Shown here in pieces: positions 25,119 through 33,706 of a DNA stretch of 64,000 nucleotides. The position numbers and the translations under genes were made by a program. The stretch comes from an uncultured Anaerolineaceae bacterium. Lineage in GTDB: Bacteria; Chloroflexota; Anaerolineae; Anaerolineales; Anaerolineaceae. Every line of letters starts with the position of its first letter. Within the stretch, counting starts at the first letter, position 1. Below the pieces are notes generated by a model. The model worked only from the letters and a program-made list of their open reading frames with translations. It did no database searches and was not told the origin of the DNA. The stretch covers positions 62,001 to 126,000 of the forward strand of contig CAKMKJ010000002.1 of assembly GCA_927443345.1 (NCBI GenBank), read 5' to 3'.

Positions 25119-27695
25119 ATGTCTGAAGAAATAACCCCAATTCGCCAACAATATCTGGATATCAAGAAAAAATATCCAGACACGATCGTATTCTTTCGCC
25201 TTGGAGATTTTTATGAAACCTTTGACGAAGATGCCGAGATCACCTCGCGTGAATTGGATATTGTGCTCACCGGACGCGGCTCTGCTGATAAAGGCAAACG
25301 TATTCCCATGGCGGGTATACCCTACCATGCCGTTGAAAATTACCTATCACGATTAATCGATAAAGGTTACCATGTTGCCATCTGCGAACAAGTTGGCATT
25401 CAACCTAGTAAAGGTATTTTTCCACGTGAAGTCGTTCGTGTGGTCACCCCTGGCACTGTTTTTGAACCTTCATTACTAAAAAGCGACCGCAACAACTTTC
25501 TTGCCGCGGTAACCGCCACTCAAGATCATTTTGGCCTCGCCTATGTGGATATTTCTACTGGAGAGTTTCAGACCACCGAGATCGCCAGTCTGGATACACT
25601 CAATGATCTGCGTTCTGAATTATCTCGTTTGAATCCAGCCGAAGTCTTGTGCCCTGAATCACTCAAACTGAACGGTTCATATGATGGGCACGTTACTCGT
25701 CTTCCAGATTGGCGATTTGAATCTGGCCGCTGTCGAGAGACCATTCTACGCCTAATGGAAGTTACCACCCTAAACGGCTACGGCATGGAAGGTCTTCCGC
25801 TTGCCGTTCAAACCTCAGGAGTAATTCTCCAATACCTAAAAGACACACAACCTTCGTCATTGTTACTATTAAAAGGCATATCAGTCTATTCCACTTCAGA
25901 GTTCATGACCCTAGATGCAGCCACTCGCCGCAACCTGGAACTCACTGAAACCATTCGCCGCGGCGATATTCACGGTTCTCTGCTCTCGATTCTTGACCAT
26001 GCGACCACCCCCATGGGGCACCGCTTAATCAGACAATGGGTCAGCAAACCTTTGCTTAACCTTGAAACCATTCGTGCACGTCAACTGGTTGTGCACTTCT
26101 TCTTCAGCAATTCCATGCTCAGACTGGGCTTCAGAAGCCTTTTACAACACCTGGGTGACCTTGAAAGGCTTGTCAACCGCGTCACTGCTGGCAATGCCCT
26201 TCCACGCGATCTTGTGGCCATTCGTGCCATCATCGGACGTTTGCCTGAGATTAGAGCGATTCTGCCTTCTGAGGAACCAGTTTTAGCCGCCTTGCTGACC
26301 AATTATCACCTGTGCCCCGAAGCGCTGGATATTCTTGATAAAGCTATTGATGACAACCCTCCAGCTACTTTAGCGAATACCGGCATCATCCGTGCCGGCT
26401 ATTCAGAAGAACTCGATAATGTTATCGAAATGTCACGTCATGCCCGTGAGTGGATTTCAAACCTCGAAAGTGTTGAAAGAGAACGCACTGGCATTCGCAC
26501 GCTTAAGGTGGGGTTCAACAAAGTCTTTGGTTATTATCTCGAAATCACACACAGCAACACCACCCAGGCACCACCTGAATACATCCGCAAACAGACACTA
26601 GTGAATGCCGAACGCTACATCACACCTGAAATGAAAGAATATGAAGCTTTGGTATTAAATGCGGAAGAACGCATTCATGAGATTGAGCTTAAATTATTCA
26701 AAGAAATCTGTCAGCAATTGACACGCTCCATCCCGCGATTGTTGGATACTGCGCGCACCATTGCCGAATTGGATGTGCAAGCTGGTCTGGCTGAAATTGC
26801 TGCACTTGAAAAATATGCCCTGCCTGAAATGACTGATGACACCACCCTTGAAATTACCGATGGACGCCATCCAGTTGTTGAAACCACTTTGCACGGAGAA
26901 CGTTTTGTGCCGAATGACATTATCATGGAATCCGGTGAGTCAATCCGCATCATTACAGGACCAAACATGGCCGGTAAATCCACATTTTTACGGCAGGTAG
27001 CGTTAATCGTGCTCATGGCTCAAATCGGATCGTTCGTACCGGCAGCCAAGGCAAAAATTGGCCTGGTGGACCGCATTTTCACCCGTATCGGCGCCCAGGA
27101 TGAAATTCACGCCGGACAATCCACTTTCATGGTTGAGATGATCGAAACTGCCAACATCCTCAATCATGCAACCCCTCGCAGTCTGATCATTCTGGATGAA
27201 ATTGGCCGCGGCACATCCACTTATGATGGCCTTTCAATCGCTTGGTCAGTGGTCGAGTTTCTGCATAATCATCCACGGCTCAAATCGCGCACCTTTTTTG
27301 CCACCCATTATCATGAACTTACCCAGCTTTGCGAATTGCTGCCTGGTGTGCGAAATTACAACGTCGCAGTCAGTGAAACTGGCAACACGGTTGTCTTTTT
27401 GCACAAGATCATTCCTGGTGGTGCGGATCGTTCATACGGCATTCATGTGGCTCAAATGGCAGGCATTCCGCGCCCGGTGATTTCACGCGCCACTGAAATA
27501 TTAAAACAGCTTCAAGAAAGCTCCGGTTCGGCAGTCAAGATTGAAGCGCATTCATCCACGCAAATGGCGCTCTTTCCTGAAACCAATCCCTTGTTGGATG
27601 AACTCAGAGGGATTGACCTGAACACCATTCCCCCACTGGAAGCATTAAATATCCTGTATGAATGGCAAAGAAAGTTTATACCTCCAAAGAAATAA
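25119..27695 (+). CDS. mutS: DNA mismatch repair protein MutS
   Basis: MutS recognises mismatches and recruits MutL. The 858-residue protein has the mismatch-contacting F-x-E motif in LGDFYETF, connector, lever and clamp domains, and the C-terminal ATPase with Walker A TGPNMAGKSTFLRQ, DEIGRGTSTYDGLSIAWSV as Walker B and D-loop, and FATHYHEL. Length and domain order match MutS1. It is convergent with a membrane-protein gene 12 nt away. No mutL lies in the window. Confidence 0.97.
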   Translation: MSEEITPIRQQYLDIKKKYPDTIVFFRLGDFYETFDEDAEITSRELDIVLTGRGSADKGKRIPMAGIPYHAVENYLSRLIDKGYHVAICEQVGIQPSKGIFPREVVRVVTPGTVFEPSLLKSDRNNFLAAVTATQDHFGLAYVDISTGEFQTTEIASLDTLNDLRSELSRLNPAEVLCPESLKLNGSYDGHVTRLPDWRFESGRCRETILRLMEVTTLNGYGMEGLPLAVQTSGVILQYLKDTQPSSLLLLKGISVYSTSEFMTLDAATRRNLELTETIRRGDIHGSLLSILDHATTPMGHRLIRQWVSKPLLNLETIRARQLVVHFFFSNSMLRLGFRSLLQHLGDLERLVNRVTAGNALPRDLVAIRAIIGRLPEIRAILPSEEPVLAALLTNYHLCPEALDILDKAIDDNPPATLANTGIIRAGYSEELDNVIEMSRHAREWISNLESVERERTGIRTLKVGFNKVFGYYLEITHSNTTQAPPEYIRKQTLVNAERYITPEMKEYEALVLNAEERIHEIELKLFKEICQQLTRSIPRLLDTARTIAELDVQAGLAEIAALEKYALPEMTDDTTLEITDGRHPVVETTLHGERFVPNDIIMESGESIRIITGPNMAGKSTFLRQVALIVLMAQIGSFVPAAKAKIGLVDRIFTRIGAQDEIHAGQSTFMVEMIETANILNHATPRSLIILDEIGRGTSTYDGLSIAWSVVEFLHNHPRLKSRTFFATHYHELTQLCELLPGVRNYNVAVSETGNTVVFLHKIIPGGADRSYGIHVAQMAGIPRPVISRATEILKQLQESSGSAVKIEAHSSTQMALFPETNPLLDELRGIDLNTIPPLEALNILYEWQRKFIPPKK

Positions 27696-27707
27696 TTCTT
27701 TGGGAGA

Positions 27708-28775
27708 TCATCTTTTGGTAACCCGTCTAACAACCAACAAAACCAAACCCAACAAAAATATACCCAGGCACCAGATTATTAGTGCTTGTCCAGCAGTTTG
27801 CAACCCTTTTTGGAAGACCTCAATCAACAATCCTTCCAACCCTTGAAGCGTACCAGAAGTTGCTGTATTGGCATAAAGTGCCCCGAAATCCGCTCCTCCT
27901 GACATGTATAGCCATACACCTGCTAGTGCTGAAGCCACACTTGCGAAAATCAACGGAAAACCTAATGCGCCAGTCAACCAACGGATTGACCGAATTGAAA
28001 GCAAAATGATCAAGAGTGCCAGCACCAGGCAAATCCACGGAAAAAGTGACAGGGTCGAGCGTACCTTTTTATAGATTTGAAAAACCGGTGATTTTACCAA
28101 GTTCTCAATAATACCCGCCTGCCCTGCTGGGGGAAGAATAATCGCTGAGGGTAAACTGGCCGAAAAAGAATCTATTACAGGGTCAAGAATGATATCCATA
28201 TTGAGAAAACCACTTAAGGGAGGACGACACAAAGCAAATTCACCCTGCCCGCTTTGCACAGCAGTCATAATCTGTGTCAATTGATCAAACGAGCAATCTG
28301 GCAGATTCTCAAGCAGAATAATCACGGCTTGCTTACCTTCTGCACTCGCAAGGTGGTCTTTAATTGGCTGCAAGTCCACGATGATACTCAACGAATCAGT
28401 TTCAAAATTCATAAAATCAACAACAGATGCCATCGCTGCTTCAGTTTCCGCTTCAATCCATCCCGACGGCAGCAATGAAGTCATCAACCATTTGAATTGC
28501 TCCTGGTCCAACCCGGCCAGCAAACTGCTTTGGAGTGCTGTAGACCCCGAAGCCATTACTGTTTCACCTAATAACACTGGCATTTGATCGTAGAAGTTGG
28601 TTTTCTTTAAAACAGTTGAGTAAAAATCTGCCTTAAACAGGGTTTGATTTATGGATGTGTTTATAATAGCCGGGATCAGACATACTGCCAGCATTATTGA
28701 AAGTCCAAAAATGAAGCCTTTCGCTGCAGATCCTGGATAATTATTGTTAGGTGGTTTTAAGTTTGTCATTTTCAC
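27708..28775 (-). CDS. Membrane protein of unknown function
   Basis: The 355-residue protein has one membrane segment near residues 20-40, an extracytoplasmic region of about 200 residues, and three membrane segments in the C-terminal third (CLVLALLIILLSI, SVASALAGVWLYMSG, LGIFLLGLVLLVV). No family was recognised. It is the last gene of the fmt-reductase-amylase operon, beginning 3 nt after the amylase stop. The extracytoplasmic domain contains a conserved-looking pair of cysteines around LPDCSFDQ and ALCRPPL. Confidence 0.75.
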   Translation of the reverse strand: MKMTNLKPPNNNYPGSAAKGFIFGLSIMLAVCLIPAIINTSINQTLFKADFYSTVLKKTNFYDQMPVLLGETVMASGSTALQSSLLAGLDQEQFKWLMTSLLPSGWIEAETEAAMASVVDFMNFETDSLSIIVDLQPIKDHLASAEGKQAVIILLENLPDCSFDQLTQIMTAVQSGQGEFALCRPPLSGFLNMDIILDPVIDSFSASLPSAIILPPAGQAGIIENLVKSPVFQIYKKVRSTLSLFPWICLVLALLIILLSIRSIRWLTGALGFPLIFASVASALAGVWLYMSGGADFGALYANTATSGTLQGLEGLLIEVFQKGLQTAGQALIIWCLGIFLLGLVLLVVRRVTKR

Positions 28776-28778
28776 TTC

Positions 28779-30179
28779 TTAATAGGGGAAAAATAAGCTG
28801 CCAGAAACCGCAGGCAGTTGTAATGTGATTTTTTTGTCAATCACAACAAATTCTTCGGTCGCCAATACATTGCGCAGACTTTTATGAGTTGCCAACGGGG
28901 TACCTTCAAAATCAATGGTCATATCTGAAGGTGAATTCTCGAAATTAATAAGTATCAACCCACATTCGTGGTCGATCTCACGAATGAAAGCCAGACATTT
29001 ATTACCAGGCTCGGTATTTAATAGTTGGAAGTTGCCACGGCGTAAAGCGACCTTGTCTTTACGAAAACGGATCAATTTTTTGATCCAATCTCTCAGCGGA
29101 GTCATCCACTGCGATTCATCCCAGTTGAAAGTTCTGCGGCAATCCGGGTCTTTGCCACCAAGCAAACCGATCTCATCACCATAATAGATCGCTGGAACAC
29201 CACTCATTGTAAACAACAGCAAGTATCCCAACTTGGCTTTGGCAATATCGCCACCAACCTTGGTCAAGAAGCGCTCCACATCATGGCTGCCCAGCAAGTT
29301 GTACATAGCCTTGGTGTTTTCACTACTATATTTCGTTTGAATTTTTTGTAGATCAAGTTTGAACTGCTCCATTTTTAGCTCACCGGCTAACATATCCACA
29401 ATCAAATCGCGAAGCGGATAATTCATGAGTCCGTCAAAATGGTTGTCACCTACCCAGCGCGGATCCCCATCCCAAATCTCACCAACCAGATAAGCATCTG
29501 GATTGGCACTGCGCACTACATTTCTAAAACGCAGCCAGAATCCATCATCATTGATCTCATTAGGAACATCCAATCGCCAACCGTCAATCCCCTGCTCAAT
29601 CCAGTAGCGTGCAACTTTGAGAATATATTTTTCTACTTCAGGGTTGGAGGTGTTAAATTTTGGCAGGCTTTTGTATTTCCACCATCCATCGAAGGTGGTA
29701 GCGTCACCAGGTGAATAAGCATCTACCGGGAATTTCTTAATATGGAACCAATCAGTATATGGCGAATCTGACTGATTTTCCAAGACATCGTTAAAGGCAA
29801 AGAAACCTCTACCGCAGTGGTTGAACACGCCATCCAGAATAACCTTCATCTCATTTCGGTGGGCAACATCAAGCAGCGTAAAAAACTCAACCTTGTTTCC
29901 CAATTTTGGGTCGATTTGAAAATAATCCACCGCATTGTAACGATGATTGGAGGGGGAAAGAAAAATTGGATTCAGGTAAATCGCATTGATACCAAGATCA
30001 AGCAAATAATACATATGATCAATGATGCCTTTGATATCACCGCCATGAAAACCAACAAGGGTTGGTTTGGCATTCCAGGGCAGTACCGATTTTGGGTTAT
30101 TGCCATTATGCCCATTTGCAAAACGATCTGGAAAAATCTGATAGAAGATGCTGTCTTGCACCCAACCCGGAACGCTCAT
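28779..30179 (-). CDS. Glycoside hydrolase family 13 alpha-amylase-type enzyme, cytoplasmic
   Basis: The GH13 barrel shows all conserved regions: DGVFNH, GWRLDVPNE with the nucleophile Asp, LVGEIW with the acid/base Glu, and LLGSHDVERF. The MSVPGWVQDSIFYQIFPDRFA start and MNYPLRDL stretch resemble neopullulanase and cyclomaltodextrinase-type enzymes. There is no signal peptide, so it acts on imported oligosaccharides. ATG 30179 is chosen because GAGG lies 7 nt upstream and it overlaps the reductase stop as ATGA; an upstream ATG at 30197 would add six residues. The product is 466 residues. Confidence 0.9.
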   Translation of the reverse strand: MSVPGWVQDSIFYQIFPDRFANGHNGNNPKSVLPWNAKPTLVGFHGGDIKGIIDHMYYLLDLGINAIYLNPIFLSPSNHRYNAVDYFQIDPKLGNKVEFFTLLDVAHRNEMKVILDGVFNHCGRGFFAFNDVLENQSDSPYTDWFHIKKFPVDAYSPGDATTFDGWWKYKSLPKFNTSNPEVEKYILKVARYWIEQGIDGWRLDVPNEINDDGFWLRFRNVVRSANPDAYLVGEIWDGDPRWVGDNHFDGLMNYPLRDLIVDMLAGELKMEQFKLDLQKIQTKYSSENTKAMYNLLGSHDVERFLTKVGGDIAKAKLGYLLLFTMSGVPAIYYGDEIGLLGGKDPDCRRTFNWDESQWMTPLRDWIKKLIRFRKDKVALRRGNFQLLNTEPGNKCLAFIREIDHECGLILINFENSPSDMTIDFEGTPLATHKSLRNVLATEEFVVIDKKITLQLPAVSGSLFFPY

Positions 30180-31234
30180 TTTATCCTCTTGAGCCATTGA
30201 TCTAGTTTTTCTGGCTGATTCGCGAATTCCTCTTTTGAAGCTTCACCAGATGCCATCTGTTCCAACAATTGGCATAATCCATCATTTACCGGGGATGGCA
30301 CACCAACTTTTGACGCATAACGCGAAACTGCACCATTGAGGAAAGTAACTTCACTGGTCGTCTTGCCAGAATACAAGTCAATGTGAAAAGACGGCATCTT
30401 GGCGCCGCGACCTTTTGCCAAAGGTGCACCAATTAAAGTGCGACTCAAATTTGACGGCAGTGAATTGAGAAGAATCATGAGGGGTTTAACAGGGGTACCC
30501 GGCAAATTCACCAGGTGAATGTGCATCCGCCTCATGACCTCAATGGCTTCGCGAATTTGTTCCAATTCAATTCGCCATGTCAGCGGATGCGAGTATACCT
30601 GAGCGGGTGTCCAGTTTAATATAGCAGAAGTGGCATTCGCCAAAAGGTTGGTGAGCATCTTTGACCACTTCATATCCGCTCGCGATTCATACCCTTTTGC
30701 GCGTAACCCCGCTAAATTAAAACAGTCAATTAAAGTCTGCGAAATAGGATGTCCGCTTTCGATACCAACTCCGCGCAATTTTTCCAATCTTATATTGCCC
30801 AGACCTGAACGCCCCACCGCGCTGGTAATGCTGCCGCCGATTACTTTCTCCTCACCCAATTTGCGGGCAATTAGCGCTTCATTATCAACTCCGTTTTGTA
30901 AACACAACACAGGTGGTAATTCTTCTTCAAGACCGGTGAGCAATTCCATTACCGAAGCAGTGTCATTTGACTTCACAGCCAATAAGGCAACATCTATTGG
31001 CTTACCCGAGATCACTTGTCGCACATCTGAAGTAATCTCAAAATTGCGAACCGAAATCTCATTACCGCCGATGTTCAAATGGATTTCTTTTGCATCAGCG
31101 TCTTTAATAAATTCCTTCTTCTCAATGAAAGTAACCTTCGCGCCTTGAGCAGCCAGGCTTCCGCCAATATACGTACCAATAGCTCCCATGCCAAAACAAA
31201 TAACACTTAATGATTTATGTGTGAATTTACTCAT
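30176..31234 (-). CDS. 2-dehydropantoate 2-reductase family protein
   Basis: The 352-residue protein has an N-terminal NADP-binding fold (CFGMGAIGTYIGGSLA) and the family motif LLAVKSNDTASV with LQNGVDNE. The C-terminal helical domain includes SRADMKWSKMLTNLLANA, whose Lys matches the ketopantoate reductase catalytic region. PanE makes pantoate for coenzyme A. Paralogues of this family act on other 2-keto acids, so the symbol is withheld. It starts 4 nt after fmt and overlaps the amylase gene by 4 nt. Confidence 0.85.
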   Translation of the reverse strand: MSKFTHKSLSVICFGMGAIGTYIGGSLAAQGAKVTFIEKKEFIKDADAKEIHLNIGGNEISVRNFEITSDVRQVISGKPIDVALLAVKSNDTASVMELLTGLEEELPPVLCLQNGVDNEALIARKLGEEKVIGGSITSAVGRSGLGNIRLEKLRGVGIESGHPISQTLIDCFNLAGLRAKGYESRADMKWSKMLTNLLANATSAILNWTPAQVYSHPLTWRIELEQIREAIEVMRRMHIHLVNLPGTPVKPLMILLNSLPSNLSRTLIGAPLAKGRGAKMPSFHIDLYSGKTTSEVTFLNGAVSRYASKVGVPSPVNDGLCQLLEQMASGEASKEEFANQPEKLDQWLKRIK

Positions 31235-31238
31235 ATTA

Positions 31239-32153
31239 TTAATCAGTTTCCCAATTTTGGAAGCCTCTCAAAAAGTCAGTTCCAGGCATCCACTTCTTGC
31301 CAGCCGGTTGCACTTCAAGGAGCAGCACCCAACCATCTGGCGTGCTTATGGCTGGAACTTTATCTAGAACACTGCGCATCCCTGCGGGTTGCGTTTCTGA
31401 GTTTTGGATTTTTACTTTGCGAACCTTTAAGACTTGTCCATTGATATCGAAAAAAGTCCCTGGCCAATCGTTTAGAGCTCTTACTTTTCGGTCAATTGCA
31501 ATTGCAGATTTTGAGAAATCAAGCAATCCATCTTCCTTGTTGAGCATACCTGCATAGGTGTCTCCACTTTCAGGCTGCGGTGTTGGACTCAATCGACCGG
31601 CAATGTAATCTTCAAGTGCATCGAGTAGAAGTGAACCCCCCAAAATTGAAAGCTTGTCAGTCAAGCTGGTTAAGGTTTCGTTTTCTGCAAGGTATACTTT
31701 TTCTTGAATCAAAATTGGACCAGTGTCGATGCCGGCATCCATTTTCATGATACTGACACCTGTAAATTCATCGCCATGCAAAATAGCTGCCTGGATGGGT
31801 GCGGCACCCCGCCATCGCGGCAAATAGGAGGCATGCACGTTTATGCATCCAAATTTAGGTAGATCAAGCACTCTCTGCCTCAGAATCTGACCAAAAGCAG
31901 CCACCACAATTACATCCGGGTTCCAAGCCTGAAGTTGGGCGAAGGCTTCATCCTTCAAACGTTCAGGTTGAATCGTCGCGATGCCTAATTGGTCTGCCAA
32001 AACTTTTACGGGGGGTGAGGTTAGTATCTTTCCACGCCCTGCTGGACGATCAGGTTGGGTAACTACACCAACAACCCTATACTTGGTAACCAGCGATTCC
32101 AGAATTTTTGCAGCCAAATCGGGAGAACCCATAAAGACGACTTTTTCAGACAT
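31239..32153 (-). CDS. fmt: Methionyl-tRNA formyltransferase
   Basis: Fmt formylates initiator Met-tRNA using 10-formyl-tetrahydrofolate. The 304-residue protein has VFMGSPDLAAKILESL at the start and the catalytic region INVHASYLPRWRGAAPIQ with the Asn-His pair. The matching Asp is in MDAGIDTGPIL. A C-terminal OB domain carries RALNDWPGTFF at its entry. The ATG at 32153 follows TGtTAAAAT by 6 nt, so the operon fmt-reductase-amylase-membrane protein probably starts with a leaderless message. The def gene usually next to fmt is not in the window. Confidence 0.96.
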   Translation of the reverse strand: MSEKVVFMGSPDLAAKILESLVTKYRVVGVVTQPDRPAGRGKILTSPPVKVLADQLGIATIQPERLKDEAFAQLQAWNPDVIVVAAFGQILRQRVLDLPKFGCINVHASYLPRWRGAAPIQAAILHGDEFTGVSIMKMDAGIDTGPILIQEKVYLAENETLTSLTDKLSILGGSLLLDALEDYIAGRLSPTPQPESGDTYAGMLNKEDGLLDFSKSAIAIDRKVRALNDWPGTFFDINGQVLKVRKVKIQNSETQPAGMRSVLDKVPAISTPDGWVLLLEVQPAGKKWMPGTDFLRGFQNWETD

Positions 32154-32159
32154 GCAATG

Positions 32160-32168
32160 ATTTTAACA
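32160..32168 (-). promoter_or_regulatory. Extended -10 promoter of the fmt operon, predicted leaderless
   Basis: TGtTAAAAT on the minus strand ends 6 nt before the fmt ATG. It faces a plus-strand -10 box for the gene at 32212 within the same 58-bp gap. Confidence 0.55.
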
Positions 32169-32199
32169 TAATCAATGTCTGGATTGAATAAATCGAAGG

Positions 32200-32205
32200 T
32201 AAAAT
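32200..32205 (+). promoter_or_regulatory. -10 element of the gene at 32212, predicted leaderless
   Basis: TAAAAT ends 6 nt before ATG 32212. No TG extension or clear -35 box is present, so this call is weaker than its divergent partner. Confidence 0.4.
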
Positions 32206-32211
32206 TCAAAC

Positions 32212-32559
32212 ATGGATCAATCACTGGCCGAACTTGAACTTGCAAAAGCGTATGAAACCAGACTCAAAGGCAATGAAGGAATGGCCAGGGTTTTAGCTCG
32301 CAGAGCTGCAGGATTGGCAATAAGGGAATACCTTGAAATGTTAGATTTTGACCAAAGGGGATTGTCACTAAATGCTTTGCTTAATAATGGTGATGTTAGA
32401 AGAAAACTTCCAGCAGCCGTTTACGAAGCCCTGGATCGATTATCAACCCGTATTGGGATGGAATTTAGCTTCCCAATGAATTTCGATTTATTGTTAGACG
32501 CTAAATTTGTGATTGAAAAAATATCTTTAGTCAATGGAGTAGAAAATGACAGATACTGA
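32212..32559 (+). CDS. Small helical protein, possibly HEPN-like
   Basis: The 115-residue protein is predicted all-helical, with the stretch AKAYETRLKGNEGMARVLAR followed by RAAGLAIREYLEM. This spacing of charged and small residues resembles HEPN-type helical bundles, but the family is not certain. Its last codons overlap the start of the glutaredoxin gene by 14 nt, so the two are co-translated. It has no ribosome-binding site and a -10 box just upstream. Confidence 0.7.
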   Translation: MDQSLAELELAKAYETRLKGNEGMARVLARRAAGLAIREYLEMLDFDQRGLSLNALLNNGDVRRKLPAAVYEALDRLSTRIGMEFSFPMNFDLLLDAKFVIEKISLVNGVENDRY

Positions 32560-32800
32560 TCAGAAAATCAAAATGTATGGCACATCATGGTGTGGCGATT
32601 GTCGAAGAGCAAGAAACTTCTTTGCTGAAAACAAAATTGAATATGAATGGGTTGACATCGACCTTGATAAAGACGCCGTAGAATATGTCAAGAGTGTTAA
32701 TAAAGGGTGCAAAAGTGTGCCAACAATCTTGTTCCCAGATGGAACACTCCTGGTTGAACCTTCAAGTTATCAACTAAAAGAACAATTTGGTTTGAAATAA
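32546..32800 (+). CDS. Glutaredoxin/mycoredoxin-like protein
   Basis: The 84-residue thioredoxin-fold protein has the redox motif W-C-G-D-C (MYGTSWCGDCRRARNFF) and the cis-Pro loop KSVPTILFPDG. The Cys-Gly-Asp-Cys centre and the arginine-rich helix after it resemble actinobacterial mycoredoxins and NrdH-type redoxins, which use mycothiol- or thioredoxin-reductase-linked electrons. It overlaps the upstream small helical protein gene. Confidence 0.88.
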   Translation: MTDTDQKIKMYGTSWCGDCRRARNFFAENKIEYEWVDIDLDKDAVEYVKSVNKGCKSVPTILFPDGTLLVEPSSYQLKEQFGLK

Positions 32801-32816
32801 TTAACCCTTGGTCGGA

Positions 32817-33062
32817 TTAACGCTTCTTTAGTTTTGAAATAATCCAGACCGTTAATGCGCCGGCAAATAATCCAGCACCGACAACAATTACGCCCATCCG
32901 TCTTTTTGATTTTTCTATCAAAATAGCCGGCGTTTTTGCCAGTCTGGTTTTTAATTTACCCATAAATACCGGATCAGGCATTACCGGTTTTAACATACTG
33001 GATAATTTTTCTTCCAGCCCAAACATGCCCTTATTATTCATATCATTCATTTTACTTTCCAT
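32817..33062 (-). CDS. Small membrane protein downstream of an ECF sigma factor
   Basis: The 81-residue protein has a soluble N-terminal part of about 55 residues and one membrane segment (VIVVGAGLFAGALTVWIISKL) before a Lys-Lys-Arg end. The topology suggests a cytoplasmic N-terminus. It begins 15 nt after the sigma-factor stop with AGGTG as ribosome-binding site. The position is that of an anti-sigma factor, but it lacks a recognisable zinc-binding anti-sigma motif and is very short. The role is a guess. Confidence 0.65.
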   Translation of the reverse strand: MESKMNDMNNKGMFGLEEKLSSMLKPVMPDPVFMGKLKTRLAKTPAILIEKSKRRMGVIVVGAGLFAGALTVWIISKLKKR

Positions 33063-33077
33063 ACGTTTACACCTGTA

Positions 33078-33653
33078 CTAATCTGATTTGTATCCAATAC
33101 GTTCCATCTCTTCTCGCAAAGCAATAAGTGCCCGGTGATACAAACTCTTAATTGCGCCTTCGCTTCTTCCCATGATTTGAGCAATTTCTGCATTTGATAA
33201 ATCTTCGAGGTACTTCAATAAGATCAATTGCTGCCGATCTGCAGAGATTCTACGAATCGCCTTCATCAGCAGGATCAATTCCTGGTTCTTTTCTAGCATT
33301 CGTTCAGGTTGATCTGCCTTATGCGGAAGGTCAAGATGATCTTCAAGAGGCACTTCTTTACGGCGCAGGTTATCACGGTGCCAATTGGCAATCAGATTAT
33401 GAGCAATCCGATACAACCAAGCTGAAAAGGGCACTCCTTTATCAACATAAGTATTAATGTGCCCAAATGCTCGATAAAAGACACGCGATGTTATATCTTC
33501 CGCATCGGATGCAGACCCAATGCGATAGTAAATGTAGTTATAAATGCGGGTTACGTTTTTCTCGTAAAGAAAGCTGAAGGCCTCCGGGTTACCTCCGCAG
33601 GCTAACGCTACCGCATTTTGATCTGTGATGTCTACTACTTCGCTCTCATGCAT
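33078..33653 (-). CDS. ECF-type RNA polymerase sigma factor
   Basis: The protein of about 191 residues has sigma region 2 (FLYEKNVTRIYNYIYYRIG, then DAEDITSRVFYRAF and PFSAWLYRIAHNLIANWHR) and region 4 with a helix-turn-helix (LSNAEIAQIMGRSEGAIKSL). It has no regions 1 or 3, which defines the extracytoplasmic-function class. The start is taken as ATG 33653; a TTG three codons upstream is possible. It lies between a membrane subtilase gene and a small membrane-protein gene on the same strand. Confidence 0.93.
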   Translation of the reverse strand: MHESEVVDITDQNAVALACGGNPEAFSFLYEKNVTRIYNYIYYRIGSASDAEDITSRVFYRAFGHINTYVDKGVPFSAWLYRIAHNLIANWHRDNLRRKEVPLEDHLDLPHKADQPERMLEKNQELILLMKAIRRISADRQQLILLKYLEDLSNAEIAQIMGRSEGAIKSLYHRALIALREEMERIGYKSD

Positions 33654-33706
33654 CTTTTTCAATAGATATAACCCATAATAAATGTCATAGTTACACCAGA
33701 ATCATA

